Positions 1-10,200 of a stretch of DNA of 64,000 nt are shown here, one piece after another (positions within the stretch are counted from its first letter, which is position 1; every line of letters starts with the position of its first letter). The stretch comes from an uncultured Cellvibrionales bacterium. GTDB lineage: Bacteria; Pseudomonadota; Gammaproteobacteria; Pseudomonadales; Porticoccaceae. The DNA lies in the NCBI GenBank assembly GCA_913062605.1, contig CAJXWQ010000005.1:62001-126000 (forward strand), given 5' to 3'. The position numbers were made by a program, and so were the translations under genes. The notes under the pieces are model-generated. The model was not told where the DNA came from. It saw only the letters and a list, made by a program, of their open reading frames with translations, and ran no database searches.

Positions 1-2063
1 TTTTGACGAGCTGTTGTTTTGGCTGAATCAACAGTGTAAACACCTTCGTCATCTTGGGTGTATTGAACACCGTAGATTTTCTGAGCGTACTCAGGAAGGA
101 TGTAGTTCTCGTTGAGATCTTCTTCGATACTTTGAAAACCTTTATGGTTACGATCCAGAGGATCACCGAAGCCAGGACCACCACGGAGGTAGTTCAGGTA
201 CAGATCGCCATTCTCGAAGATTGCTTCAGTAGTAATACACTGCTTATCACGCTTAACCAAAGCATCTGGGCTAATATGTTTTTCCCACTCACAGTCATCG
301 GGGTTCAAATCTTCACCCAAAGGAAGTGATTTTCCTGCTGCGATTCTACCGTCTTCACCTATAAGACCAGTGTTGTGAGCTTCGAAACGGTAACCAGTTG
401 CTGAAGGATAACCACCCATCAGACCCCAGTCACTGTTCATGTAGCCATTACCCATGAAGAACATAGTCCAGTCATGAGAACCCCATACCATACGCAAGGT
501 CTCAAAACCGTTACCACCGCGGTACTTACCGTAACCGCCGGAGTTGGTTTTTTGCATACGACCCATGTACAGAAGTGGCTCAGCCAGTTCCCAGATCTCG
601 ATATCACCCATGTCACCTTCAGGGTTCCAGATAGCAGCAGCGTTGTTCAAGCCATCTTTCATGGCACAAGCACCAGTACCACAAGCAGCTGTTTCGAAGC
701 TGTTTACAGCGTGAATTTCGCCGTCTTGGTTGATACCACCGCCTTGCAGCCAGTTACAAGGGTTAGAGTTACCAGAGTTAACTTCTTCCAGGTAACCACG
801 ACCAAAGTAAGTACGGCTAATACCGCGCCACAAAGAACTCCAAGAAGATACCAGGAAGTGCCATGCATCAGCGTGAGCTGTACGACGGTCATCCGGGTTA
901 GTCCAAGTGCCTTTAGGCAGACGGAATTCAGTTGCGTAACGAGCACCATCATTAATACGCTCTGTAGGCACAAGGCTTTGAGTCATCATTACCCAAATAC
1001 CAGAGGTAAACGCTGTGGGGTTAGCGTTATATGTGTGCCAGCCCCAACGACTACAACCTTCAAAGTCTAAACGCCATGTAGCGTTAGGCTTAACGGTGAT
1101 TGTGCAAGGCGCGTGCATGATAGTGTCAATTTTAGCGAACGGAGAAGGTACGTTTACATCTTCGTGAGTGTAAGGTACATCTACGAATGCAACGGTTTTA
1201 ACTTTGCCTGGAATACACATTGCCTTAATACGGCTAACCAGACCACGGCGACCATCTTCAATAACTTCTAGGGCGAACTGTTCCCAAGCATCAACACCTT
1301 CTTCAGCGATGGTTTCTTGAACCATTTCGCGAATCATGTGAGTACCAGCAATACGGGTTTTCTCATCGAGAATCCAGTATTTAACAGTACGAACGTTACG
1401 TTGGCTTTCGTGCAACCAGTCACGCAGAGGAGTGTCATTCACACCCGTCTTACGACAAGTAATTTGCAGACCATCACCGAAGCGTTGGATCTGACCGTTT
1501 GACATGGAGCCAGGACCTACAGCACCAGTATCAATTACGTGAGTTACACCACCAACCCATGCTTGCAAGTATCCTTCAAAGAAGATAGGAACAATAGTTG
1601 CGATATCGCAAGGGTGAACGTTACCAGTTTGGCAATCATTGTTGGTGAACATGTCACCGTCATTGATGCCAGGGTTGAGTTCCCAGTTGTTCTGGATCAT
1701 ATATTTGATCGCAGCACCCATGGTACCAACGTGAATGATAATACCAGTAGAAGTAGCAACACAGTCACCAGCTACGTTGTACAGGGTGAAACACAACTCA
1801 CCTTCCTGCTCAACAATTGGAGATGCTGCAATCTTCTTAGCAACTTCACGAGAGTTAACCAGACCAGCACGAACTTTAGAGAAAATACGCTCGTAACCGA
1901 TTGGGTCTCTTTCTTTAAACTCTAGATCTTTAATACCGTTATAGTGACCAGTCTCTGCTGAACGAGCCAGAATACCGTTACGGTTATCATCTAGGGACAT
2001 GCCGTTTCTTAGCAGCATTCCTAGTTTTTCCCCAAAGGGACTGTTATTTTGTAAAATTGTCAT
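1..2063 (-). CDS. acxB: Acetone carboxylase alpha subunit (HyuB family), 3' end cut by window
   Basis: Partial gene: about 687 codons are open from the ATG at 2063 to the window edge, against roughly 770 in known AcxB proteins, so the C-terminal tenth is missing. It belongs to the hydantoinase B/oxoprolinase family. With AcxA and AcxC it should form the ATP-dependent, metal-containing enzyme that carboxylates acetone to acetoacetate in the cytoplasm. The start is supported by a GAGGA ribosome site 7 bases upstream. It lies 64 bases downstream of acxA on the same strand, the usual acxA-acxB-acxC order; acxC would lie outside the window. Codon use is strongly biased to GGT, CGT, GAC and AAC, unlike most neighbours, which suggests high expression. 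The subunit assignment rests on family similarity and the partner gene; acetophenone carboxylase or hydantoinase relatives are less likely. Confidence 0.88.
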   Translation of the reverse strand, partial: MTILQNNSPFGEKLGMLLRNGMSLDDNRNGILARSAETGHYNGIKDLEFKERDPIGYERIFSKVRAGLVNSREVAKKIAASPIVEQEGELCFTLYNVAGDCVATSTGIIIHVGTMGAAIKYMIQNNWELNPGINDGDMFTNNDCQTGNVHPCDIATIVPIFFEGYLQAWVGGVTHVIDTGAVGPGSMSNGQIQRFGDGLQITCRKTGVNDTPLRDWLHESQRNVRTVKYWILDEKTRIAGTHMIREMVQETIAEEGVDAWEQFALEVIEDGRRGLVSRIKAMCIPGKVKTVAFVDVPYTHEDVNVPSPFAKIDTIMHAPCTITVKPNATWRLDFEGCSRWGWHTYNANPTAFTSGIWVMMTQSLVPTERINDGARYATEFRLPKGTWTNPDDRRTAHADAWHFLVSSWSSLWRGISRTYFGRGYLEEVNSGNSNPCNWLQGGGINQDGEIHAVNSFETAACGTGACAMKDGLNNAAAIWNPEGDMGDIEIWELAEPLLYMGRMQKTNSGGYGKYRGGNGFETLRMVWGSHDWTMFFMGNGYMNSDWGLMGGYPSATGYRFEAHNTGLIGEDGRIAAGKSLPLGEDLNPDDCEWEKHISPDALVKRDKQCITTEAIFENGDLYLNYLRGGPGFGDPLDRNHKGFQSIEEDLNENYILPEYAQKIYGVQYTQDDEGVYTVDSAKTTARQ

Positions 2064-2127
2064 TTGTTATCCTCTGTATCTTTTCGTCTATGTAATTGAC
2101 GTAAATAATCTTTTAGATGCTAAGGCC

Positions 2128-4272
2128 TTAGCCTTCAACCAAGTGGAACAGACGGTGCTCATCCAGGAAGGTTGAGAAACCAGTCGGTACTACATAGGTA
2201 GTCGCATCAGATTCGATAACGGCTGGACCAACAATGTTGTTACCGGGAAGAAGAGCTTCCATTTGGAACAGCTCCGCTTCAACCCACTCACGATTATCGT
2301 AGAACTTACGTGAGCCCAAACGAGCATTTTCTGGAGGAGTAGGACCAGCATCTGGCTCTGTAGGAATGGTTGGTTTACTGGTTTCAACGGAACCGCGGAG
2401 GATCGCACCAGTAATACCAAAGCCCAGCTCAGGAGAACGAGCCGCATCAGCGTAAACACGGGCATAAGTATCATCAAATGCTTGAACCAGTGCAGGCCAA
2501 TCTTCTTTACCAGAAATACTGTTTACAGGTGAATCAATTTCCAAATCGTTCAGCTGACCCATGTACTGCATGCTGTAGCCAGGCTTCAGAGTAACGGCTG
2601 ATTCGTCAAAACCGTTAATTGCAAACTCTTCCAGAACTTTAACTTTCAGTACGTCCCAAGCGGACTGCAACTTCTGACAAGCTACTTCGATATCTTCTTC
2701 AGTTGATTCGTCGTTAATACCAACGTCAACACTCTTATCGTAACGATATTCGAAGTCTGCAGTAGCACAACCAAATGCAGAGAAACCAGCCGCCCAAGCA
2801 GGGACGATAGTTTCTTTAAAGCCCAAGCCTTTAGTGTAACCGTAGGCGTGAACTGGACCACCACCACCGTAGGAGAAGCACACGAAATCACGTGGGCTGT
2901 AACCCTTACCGGTAATCATCGCACGAAGGTGCTGACGCAAAGAAAGGTCAAGCAGTTCGATTACACCAGAAGCCGCATCTTCTACAGACAGGCCAAGTGG
3001 AGTAGCGATTTGGTCTTGGATGCACTGACGAGCACGAGGCACGTCCAGATCCAGAATACCACCGAGGAAGTTATCTGGGTTCAGGTAACCAAGGATGATG
3101 TGACAGTCAGTTACAGAAACTGTATCCAGACCACCTTCTGGCCAGCAAGTACCTACACGGTAACCAGCACTATCAGGACCCAATTTCAGAGACATAGAGT
3201 AAGGATCGATACGTACGAAACTACCCGCACCAGCACCGATACTGTCCATGGCCACCATTGGCAAAGACAGAACCAAACGTGCCATATCACTATCTTTATG
3301 GATAGAGTAGTTGCCTTGAGTGATCAAAGCCATATCGAAGCTAGTACCGCCAATGTCGGAACATGCGATGTTTTCGTAGCCGAGCTGCTCACCCAGGTAC
3401 TTAGCACCGATTACACCACCGATTGGACCAGATACCAGTGAACGAGCCAGTTCTTTCGCTTTCCAGCCAATAGTACCGCCGTGAGTAGCCATTACACGCA
3501 AGTCGAAAGTAGCACCTTCGTCTTTCATGCGCTCGCTCAACTGACCAAGAATTTTGCGTGAAGGCTCTGCCGCATACGCTTCAAGGATAGTTGTGTTAGT
3601 ACGGTGGCTTTCTTTACGTACTGGGTAGTAATCAACAGAAGCAAAGATGGGAAGATCTGGCTGGCCCTTCTCTGCAGCTACTTCCCTGACAACATCGCGA
3701 ACAGCTTGTTCGTGCTCGCCATTCAGGTAAGAACTGATCAGGCTGATAGCAATTGCTTTAACGCCTTGATCGATTAGTTCTTCAGCCGCTACGCGTGCTT
3801 CATGAAGACGAACAGGAATTACAACAACGCCTTTAGAATCGATACGCTCAGTTACACCACGAGTATCGTGAATGTGAACCAGAGGCTCGTCAAAACGGTG
3901 AGTGTTAAGGTGAAGGCGATCTTCAAACGCGTAACCCAGGTAGCACTGAAGTGCACGACCCATACGGTGGAAATCTTCAAAACCTTTACTAACGATCAAG
4001 CCAGTGCGAAGACCCTTACGACCAACAACACGGTTGAGCATGGCTGTACCAGAGAATACACAGGTAACCATTTCTGGGTACACGTCTTGTATTTCGCGGC
4101 CCCAGTGAGCCAGTGCATCTTTACTGGATTCTAGTACTGCATTTGCTTCGTCAGCATCACTCTGAGCTTTACCAACAACAAATGTGCCATCTTTACGCAC
4201 AAAGAATGTGTCAGTCATGGTGCCGCCAGCATCGATCCCTAGGACCTCGACGGGATTAGTTAAATCATTCAA
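2128..4272 (-). CDS. acxA: Acetone carboxylase beta subunit (HyuA family)
   Basis: 714 residues, close to the ~717 of Xanthobacter AcxA. The N-terminus has the actin-like phosphate loop GIDAGGTMTDTFF (about residues 13-25) typical of the HyuA/oxoprolinase ATPase fold, and a second glycine-rich segment SDIGGTSFDMAL near residue 305. It should handle ATP-dependent activation for acetone carboxylation. The start is TTG at 4272, chosen because a GAGGA site lies 7 bases upstream; no in-frame ATG fits better. It is the first gene of the operon, with a predicted sigma-54 promoter about 110 bases upstream. Strong codon bias shared with acxB implies abundant protein during growth on acetone or isopropanol. 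Confidence 0.9.
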   Translation of the reverse strand: MNDLTNPVEVLGIDAGGTMTDTFFVRKDGTFVVGKAQSDADEANAVLESSKDALAHWGREIQDVYPEMVTCVFSGTAMLNRVVGRKGLRTGLIVSKGFEDFHRMGRALQCYLGYAFEDRLHLNTHRFDEPLVHIHDTRGVTERIDSKGVVVIPVRLHEARVAAEELIDQGVKAIAISLISSYLNGEHEQAVRDVVREVAAEKGQPDLPIFASVDYYPVRKESHRTNTTILEAYAAEPSRKILGQLSERMKDEGATFDLRVMATHGGTIGWKAKELARSLVSGPIGGVIGAKYLGEQLGYENIACSDIGGTSFDMALITQGNYSIHKDSDMARLVLSLPMVAMDSIGAGAGSFVRIDPYSMSLKLGPDSAGYRVGTCWPEGGLDTVSVTDCHIILGYLNPDNFLGGILDLDVPRARQCIQDQIATPLGLSVEDAASGVIELLDLSLRQHLRAMITGKGYSPRDFVCFSYGGGGPVHAYGYTKGLGFKETIVPAWAAGFSAFGCATADFEYRYDKSVDVGINDESTEEDIEVACQKLQSAWDVLKVKVLEEFAINGFDESAVTLKPGYSMQYMGQLNDLEIDSPVNSISGKEDWPALVQAFDDTYARVYADAARSPELGFGITGAILRGSVETSKPTIPTEPDAGPTPPENARLGSRKFYDNREWVEAELFQMEALLPGNNIVGPAVIESDATTYVVPTGFSTFLDEHRLFHLVEG

Positions 4273-4681
4273 GTTTATATCCTCTAATTATGAGTTGTTA
4301 ACTTCTACTCCCTGCCTCGCTTACAAATCGACAGGTTAGTTCTCTGCGATCCGGGGACGGGAGTACCCTCGGATACGACTATTGCAACAGCCGTGCCAAT
4401 GAGAAATTATCATTAGATTTTATTGGCTTACAAAAACGTACTGATTAATTCCGCGGTCAATAACCCCTGAAACGTTTGAATTTCAGTCATCGACCGAGCA
4501 TTAATCGAACAGATTAAAGCATGGTGTTAGGAGTGTGTCCAATAAAACTGTAGAGCCGGTCTCACGCTCAGGTTGAGTTATCGGGTAAATAACCGCTCCT
4601 ACCATAAGAAGGACAAGACAGCCCTTCCTGCTCTATAATCATACAATCCTAACTGTAAAACGTATCCTGCGTGATCCTGCC
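4273..4681. other. acxA-acxR divergent control region
   Basis: 409 bases without a gene. It holds the minus-strand -24/-12 promoter (4383-4398) and, further upstream for acxA, an inverted repeat CTGAAA-N8-TTTCAG at 4467-4486. That repeat is centred about 105 bases upstream of the predicted start point, where enhancer-binding proteins usually bind, so it is a candidate AcxR site (inference). A second small inverted repeat, GTTAT-N7-ATAAC, lies near 4577-4593. I see no clear housekeeping promoter for acxR. Confidence 0.55.
4383..4398 (-). promoter_or_regulatory. Sigma-54 (RpoN) -24/-12 promoter of acxAB
   Basis: On the minus strand this reads TGGCACG-N4-TTGCA, a full match to the RpoN consensus with the GG and GC doublets 12 bases apart. 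The predicted start point is about 4372, giving a leader of about 99 bases before the TTG of acxA. A divergent sigma-54 activator gene lies next to it, which fits. Confidence 0.9.
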
Positions 4682-6652
4682 ATGACGAATGATTCACCCC
4701 TAAAGGGCTCTACCGCTGTCTCACACCCGACACGTATCGCCACCGCTCGAGAAAAGCTCCAAACCGGCGGAAACCTGCCCGATGATACAGTTCGCCCGGT
4801 TATCAAGGACTCTTGGGAGAGATGCATGGATGGGCATGTGGACCCCCTTGTGGCCAAACGAAGCCTTGAGCTGGACGGAGACCAGCTCCAAAATCTTAGG
4901 CAACAAAACCAAGAACTGATTTCAGCATCAGACATCATTATGTGCGAGGTCAAAGAGTTGCTGGCGGAGTCCGGCACCATCATGCACCTAGTAGCGCCGT
5001 CAGGGACGATCCTGAATTACGAGGGAGACCCTGCCACTCTAGAGTTAGCCCACAACTATCGGCTCGCTCCCGGTGCTAACTGGTCTGAACACGCTGCAGG
5101 TACCAATGCCATTGGTACCGCACTTAATAATGCCGCCCCAGTTCAGGTTCATGCCTTTGAACACTACTGTGAAAACATCAGCCGCTGGACTTGCTCTGCT
5201 GCGGTGATCAGAGACCCCTTTGAAAAGCGACTTCTAGGTGCGGTGAATATTTCTGGTCTTGAAAATACACTTCATGACTATTGCTTGGCTTTGGCTCTCT
5301 CCGGTGCGCGCAGGATCGAGGGGCAATTTGCCCAACTCAAGCTTGCCAAGAGAGACACCCTTCTCGGTGTGACCATCAACCGCTTTACCTCATCGGGCAA
5401 TGATGGAGCCCTACTGTTTGATTTGGATGGCAAATTAGTCCGCGCCAACCCACAGGCTGACAGAGTCCTCGCGGCACGAGGCATAAGAATAAACCTCACA
5501 CCATACAACCCTATTCTCACGCTCAACGACGAAGGGAACTACTTTGCTGAGTCTGTACCTGTTTTGAATCAAATTGATCAGCGCTGGGTCGAACCGGTAA
5601 TACATCAAGGAGAAGCTATTGGTTACTTGGCCGTCATCTCACTGCCATCACGACACCCCCAAGCCACACCCAGCAATAACCCTGCCAGCACACCAGCGCC
5701 TGACGAAACCACAGGGTTTTCTCGCCTGATCGGTCAGAGCCGAATATTTCAAACCACTGTTCAGCAGGCCAAACGCCTGGCAAAAGCGCCTATTCCCGTT
5801 CTCTTACAAGGGGAAACCGGTGTTGGCAAAGAGCTATTCGCCCGAGCGATGCACGAGGAAGGCAAGACCCAGAATGGAGCGTTCGTTGCACTCAACTGCG
5901 GCGGCTTATCACGAGACCTGCTGGCAGGAGAGCTGTTTGGCCATGTAGAAGGCGCATTTACCGGGGCTCGTCGTGGCGGGATGCCGGGCAAGATAGAAGC
6001 GGCTAATGGCGGCACACTATTTTTGGATGAAATCGGTGAGATGCCCCTTGACCTACAACCGATGTTTTTACGGGTGCTGCAAGAATCGGAGATCTGCCGC
6101 GTCGGGGAAACAAGGCCGCGTAAAGTCAACCTTCGGCTGATTGCTGCCACTAACCGAGACCTATCTCAGGAAGTGGCTGAAGGTCGTTTCCGGATGGATC
6201 TTTACTACCGAATCTCTTCCATGACGCTAACAGTTCCACCCCTACGAGAAAGAAAGGGCGATGTCTCACTGCTGGCCGAGAATATTTATGCTCACCTAAT
6301 CGAGCAGCACTCCGGTGGGGATAGGCGTCTGAGCAAACCCCTGGTTGAACTACTGGAAAAACATTCTTGGCCAGGTAACATTCGGGAGCTCAGCAACCTG
6401 ATCACGGCAGCATTCTTTCTTTCTGATCAGGAGGAACTGGGGCCTGAGGATTTACCTAAGGATTTCACCGCTTCCTCTGCAGAAGCTGCTGATGAAGAGG
6501 ACAGCAACCCTTTGGGTTTGGCAGAAAAAGACGTGATTACCCGCGCCATTCGAGAGCAGGGCGGCAACTTAACCAAAGTCGCCAAGCAACTGAATATTGC
6601 CAAGAGCACGCTTTACATCAAGTTAAAAAAGTATGGCATTCAGCGCTCCTGA
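4682..6652 (+). CDS. acxR: Sigma-54-dependent activator of acetone carboxylase operon (AcoR/AcxR type)
   Basis: 656 residues. The N-terminal ~330 residues form a sensory region with a GAF-like part (about 85-230). The central AAA+ domain has Walker A GETGVGKE (near residue 377), the sigma-54 contact loop GAFTGA (near 424) and Walker B LFLDEIGE (near 446). The C-terminus is a Fis-type helix-turn-helix (about 615-656, NLTKVAKQLNIAKSTLY). It lacks a phosphorylatable receiver domain, so it probably senses a ligand directly, as AcoR does. Being divergent from acxAB with an RpoN promoter between, it is the likely activator of acetone carboxylase. No good ribosome site precedes the ATG at 4682, so the exact start is uncertain. 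Confidence 0.88.
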   Translation: MTNDSPLKGSTAVSHPTRIATAREKLQTGGNLPDDTVRPVIKDSWERCMDGHVDPLVAKRSLELDGDQLQNLRQQNQELISASDIIMCEVKELLAESGTIMHLVAPSGTILNYEGDPATLELAHNYRLAPGANWSEHAAGTNAIGTALNNAAPVQVHAFEHYCENISRWTCSAAVIRDPFEKRLLGAVNISGLENTLHDYCLALALSGARRIEGQFAQLKLAKRDTLLGVTINRFTSSGNDGALLFDLDGKLVRANPQADRVLAARGIRINLTPYNPILTLNDEGNYFAESVPVLNQIDQRWVEPVIHQGEAIGYLAVISLPSRHPQATPSNNPASTPAPDETTGFSRLIGQSRIFQTTVQQAKRLAKAPIPVLLQGETGVGKELFARAMHEEGKTQNGAFVALNCGGLSRDLLAGELFGHVEGAFTGARRGGMPGKIEAANGGTLFLDEIGEMPLDLQPMFLRVLQESEICRVGETRPRKVNLRLIAATNRDLSQEVAEGRFRMDLYYRISSMTLTVPPLRERKGDVSLLAENIYAHLIEQHSGGDRRLSKPLVELLEKHSWPGNIRELSNLITAAFFLSDQEELGPEDLPKDFTASSAEAADEEDSNPLGLAEKDVITRAIREQGGNLTKVAKQLNIAKSTLYIKLKKYGIQRS

Positions 6653-6722
6653 GTAATGCCTTAAATGGCAGTGCTTCTATATATAAGGTGACTCACTCCC
6701 ATGTTGGAATGCTTTAGCACGC

Positions 6723-7202
6723 TCAGGAATGCTCTGCAGAATTGGATGTTTCCACAATGACCTCTCGCCCCATACGCAGGACTCTCTTTGCCAGCTGAAC
6801 CTCCTTAAGAAACAGCAGCAATGCCATAATCAACACCACCAATGCAAAAACAAAAAGCCCAACAATCAAACCACCAATATTTAATCGCCAAAAACCGCCC
6901 ACAAAAAGGCTGACAATCAATGTACAGACTAACAACCCCGAGGCGGTACAAAAACCGATGGCCCAGTTAATAATATTGATCCGACGCCACAATACCACCA
7001 GCTCTCTGTGATATGCGGCCTGCTGTGAAGCGTCACTCAGCCTCGCTTCCCGATGCTCGACCACTCGAGCGCGGTCAACAATCCGGCCTAAACGACCAGA
7101 CATGACATTTAGAAAACCAGCGATGCCCGCCAATAAAAAGACCGGCGCGACCGATAGCTGGATGATCATAGCTAAATCAGTTGCTGTAATTATTGGATTC
7201 AT
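6723..7202 (-). CDS. DUF2721 family membrane protein
   Basis: 159 residues with about three hydrophobic membrane segments: residues 10-32, about 78-103 and 105-132. The short loop after the first segment, GRLGRIVDRARVVE, is the conserved signature I associate with DUF2721. No biochemical role is known to me. It is convergent with acxR and stands alone before the RND pump genes (53 bases further along, same strand). Confidence 0.75.
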   Translation of the reverse strand: MNPIITATDLAMIIQLSVAPVFLLAGIAGFLNVMSGRLGRIVDRARVVEHREARLSDASQQAAYHRELVVLWRRINIINWAIGFCTASGLLVCTLIVSLFVGGFWRLNIGGLIVGLFVFALVVLIMALLLFLKEVQLAKRVLRMGREVIVETSNSAEHS

Positions 7203-7255
7203 TGTTTCTCAATCAACGTTATAGCGCTAACCTCATACGTGCTCAGCTAAAAACA

Positions 7256-10200
7256 CTAGCCAAGCTCCCCGGGGATGACCCCAGCCTTTCGCCAGTCTCT
7301 GAACATTGCTTTTACCCTTTCCCCTGACACATAAATTGATGGTACCAATAAAAGGGTGACAAACGTTGCCAGCAACACACCAAAGGCCAAAGAGATAACC
7401 ATTGGGATCAGAAACTGCGCCTGAGCGCTTCGCTCAAACAGAATGGGCATCAGCCCAAAAAAGGTGGTGAGTGACGTTAATACAATAGGGCGAAAGCGAT
7501 CTCGCGCTCCCTGCACCACTGCTTCAAAAGGCTTCCAACCCTCTTTTACCAGTTGATTGATGCGATCAATCAGCACCAGGTTATCGTTGACCACAACACC
7601 TGCCGCTGCCAACACCCCCATCATAGAAGGCATACTGATTTCCTTGCCCAGCAAAAGGTGGCCTACAATCGCACCGGCAACCCCAAAGGGCACCGCACTG
7701 AGAATAATCATCGGTTGCCAATATGAACGAAACTCCACAGCCAGAAAAGCATAAATTGCCAGCAAGGCCAGCGCCATCAATTGCAGGAACCCTGTTTCAA
7801 ATTCAGCCTGATCTTTTTGGGCGCCATCAATCTCCATGGATATCCCTGGATATTTTTCTTCCAGCTCAGGCCAGTATTGTTTTTTTAGTGCAAAAACAAT
7901 CTCATTGGCTGAGGCAGAACCCTTGGCTAATTCACCCTTTATCTCGACCATGCGCATCCGATCACGACGCTTAATCTCAGAATAGCCGGGAACAAACTTT
8001 GCGTCGGCTACGGCATTGAATGGCAACTCACGGCTATCGGAGGTGCGAATCCGCATACCCTCCAGTGATGCCAGCGAAGCACGCTCATCGATGGGGTAAC
8101 GCACCATCACCTTAACGTCTTCACGCTCACGGGGAATCCGCTGAGCTTCAGCACCGTAGAATGCATTACGAAGCTGCCCGGCAATATCACTGAGCCCAAC
8201 CCCCAACGTATCAGCATTATCCTTAAGGCTAATTTCAATTTCTTTGCGCGCTGAGCGAATAGAATTAGACATGTTGTAGACGCCGGGATAGCTCAACAAC
8301 GCTGTCTCAATATCAACCGTAGCAGCCCGCAGCTCATTGATGCTCCGACCTTTCAATACCAGGTTAATATCCTTGGGTTTTCCCATCAGCGTATATTCAA
8401 CATCGAACTCTTCCACATTTTCCACTGGACCAATGTGCTTAAGCCATAATCCAGCCACATCTTTAGACGACACTGAACGAGTTTCATTACTCGAGAGTTC
8501 GAGCACAATAGATACATTATTTTCATTGCTTTCAGCGTAGTGATTTTTCAGCATTGATTGGCCACCTTCACTGGTTAGTAACGGTTCCTTTTTCAGCGCT
8601 ATCACTGCCTCTTCTAGCTGCTCCATAATTTCCAGTGATCGCTTGAAGCCAATGCCCTCTTGCAGCTCAACCGTTGCACGCAGGTACTCACCCTCAACGA
8701 CGGGGAAGAAGGAGACCCGCAACCAACCACTGAAAAAGATACCTAACACAACGATCAATACAGCCACAAAGGAAGCTATGGTGATATGAGCATGCCGCAA
8801 GGACCGCTCCAGAGAGGGTCTGTATTGATTTTCTGCAAAGTTTTTTAACTGTGCTGATACTTTTTGACGGGCACGATAGAGCCATCGAGCAATCAACCAC
8901 CGAGGCTCCTTCTCCGGTTTCAGGTGGCGCAGATGCGCGGGTAAAATCAGGAAAGACTCAACTAGTGAAAATGCCAGGGCAATAATGGCCACCTTCGGCA
9001 TCACCACCATTAGCTTGGTGGAATCACCCGGTAGCAGCAGCATTGGTACAAAAACAATGATGGTAGTAATAACAGCAAAGGTAACCGGCTTGGAAACCGA
9101 CTTAGCACCTATGGCAGCACTATCGTGACCGTTAAGCCCACGCTCATAATGGGAGTAAACACTTTCGCCCACCACAATCGCATCGTCTACCACAATTCCT
9201 AGAATTAACAGGAAAGCAAACATCGATACCACATTCACACTAATACCGAAATAAGGCATCAGCCACAGGGTGCCCAAATAGGAGATACCAATCCCTGCCG
9301 CTACCCAAAATGCCAAGGCTGGGCGAAGAAACAGCACCAGCAAAGCAAACACTAACAAGAGTCCACCCAGCCCATTACGCAACAATAAATCAATCCGGCT
9401 ACTGAGATAGACTGAAAGATCTCGCCATACCACCAATTCAACACCATGCTGCAGGCTAGGGACCTTCTGGTCGACATACTTCCTGACAGCATCTGAGGTC
9501 GTAATCACGTCTGGATCACGGGTATTAAATAGGTTGATAAAGACGGCTGGCTTACCATTAAACTTGGACACGACATCCTGTTCGGCAAAACCATCATTAA
9601 TATGGGCTATCTCCCCAAGGTGAACCTGCGTACCGTCCGCATTACGCAGCACCACAATATTTTCAAAATCCTGACGGTTATAGGCCTGTCCACGAGTTTG
9701 AAGAACAATGTCGCCTGCTTGCTCACGAACCTCTCCTGCGGGCAGATTGATTGAGGAACGACGAATAGCGTCAACTACGTCGTTAAACCGTAGTTGGTAT
9801 TGGCGCAGGGTTTCTTCCGAGACCTCAACAGAAACCTCTTCGGGCCGGGTACCCCCGATTTCAGCCAAAGTCACCCCAGGTAATTTAATCCCCTCATCCC
9901 TGATATCCTCAGCCAACCGCTTGAGGTCCCATTCATTAAGTGGGCCGGCTACTGCAATGCTGAGGAGCTGAGTTCTAGCGAGAATCTCCTTAATCTGTGG
10001 GCGCTCAGAATTCACCGGAAATGTGCTGATGGCATCCACTCGGGCTTTAACATCATTAAGTAGTTTCTGGGTGTCATAGCCGTCGGCTACTTCGACTTCT
10101 ATGCGACCGGCCCCCTGATAAGCAAAAGAGCGAAGCTCTTCAATGCCATCTAGGTCGTGAATTTCTTCTTCCACCCGAGCACAGATCTGTTCTTCGACCT

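Noticed and set aside
474-1925. Several plus-strand frames of 60-200 codons opposite acxB
   Set aside because: Low-complexity Thr/Val/Ser-rich products that arise from the biased codons of the opposite, clearly coding strand.
2848-3441. Plus-strand frame of 197 codons inside acxA
   Set aside because: Antisense shadow of acxA with no domain, ribosome site or promoter; long only because stops are rare opposite this codon usage.
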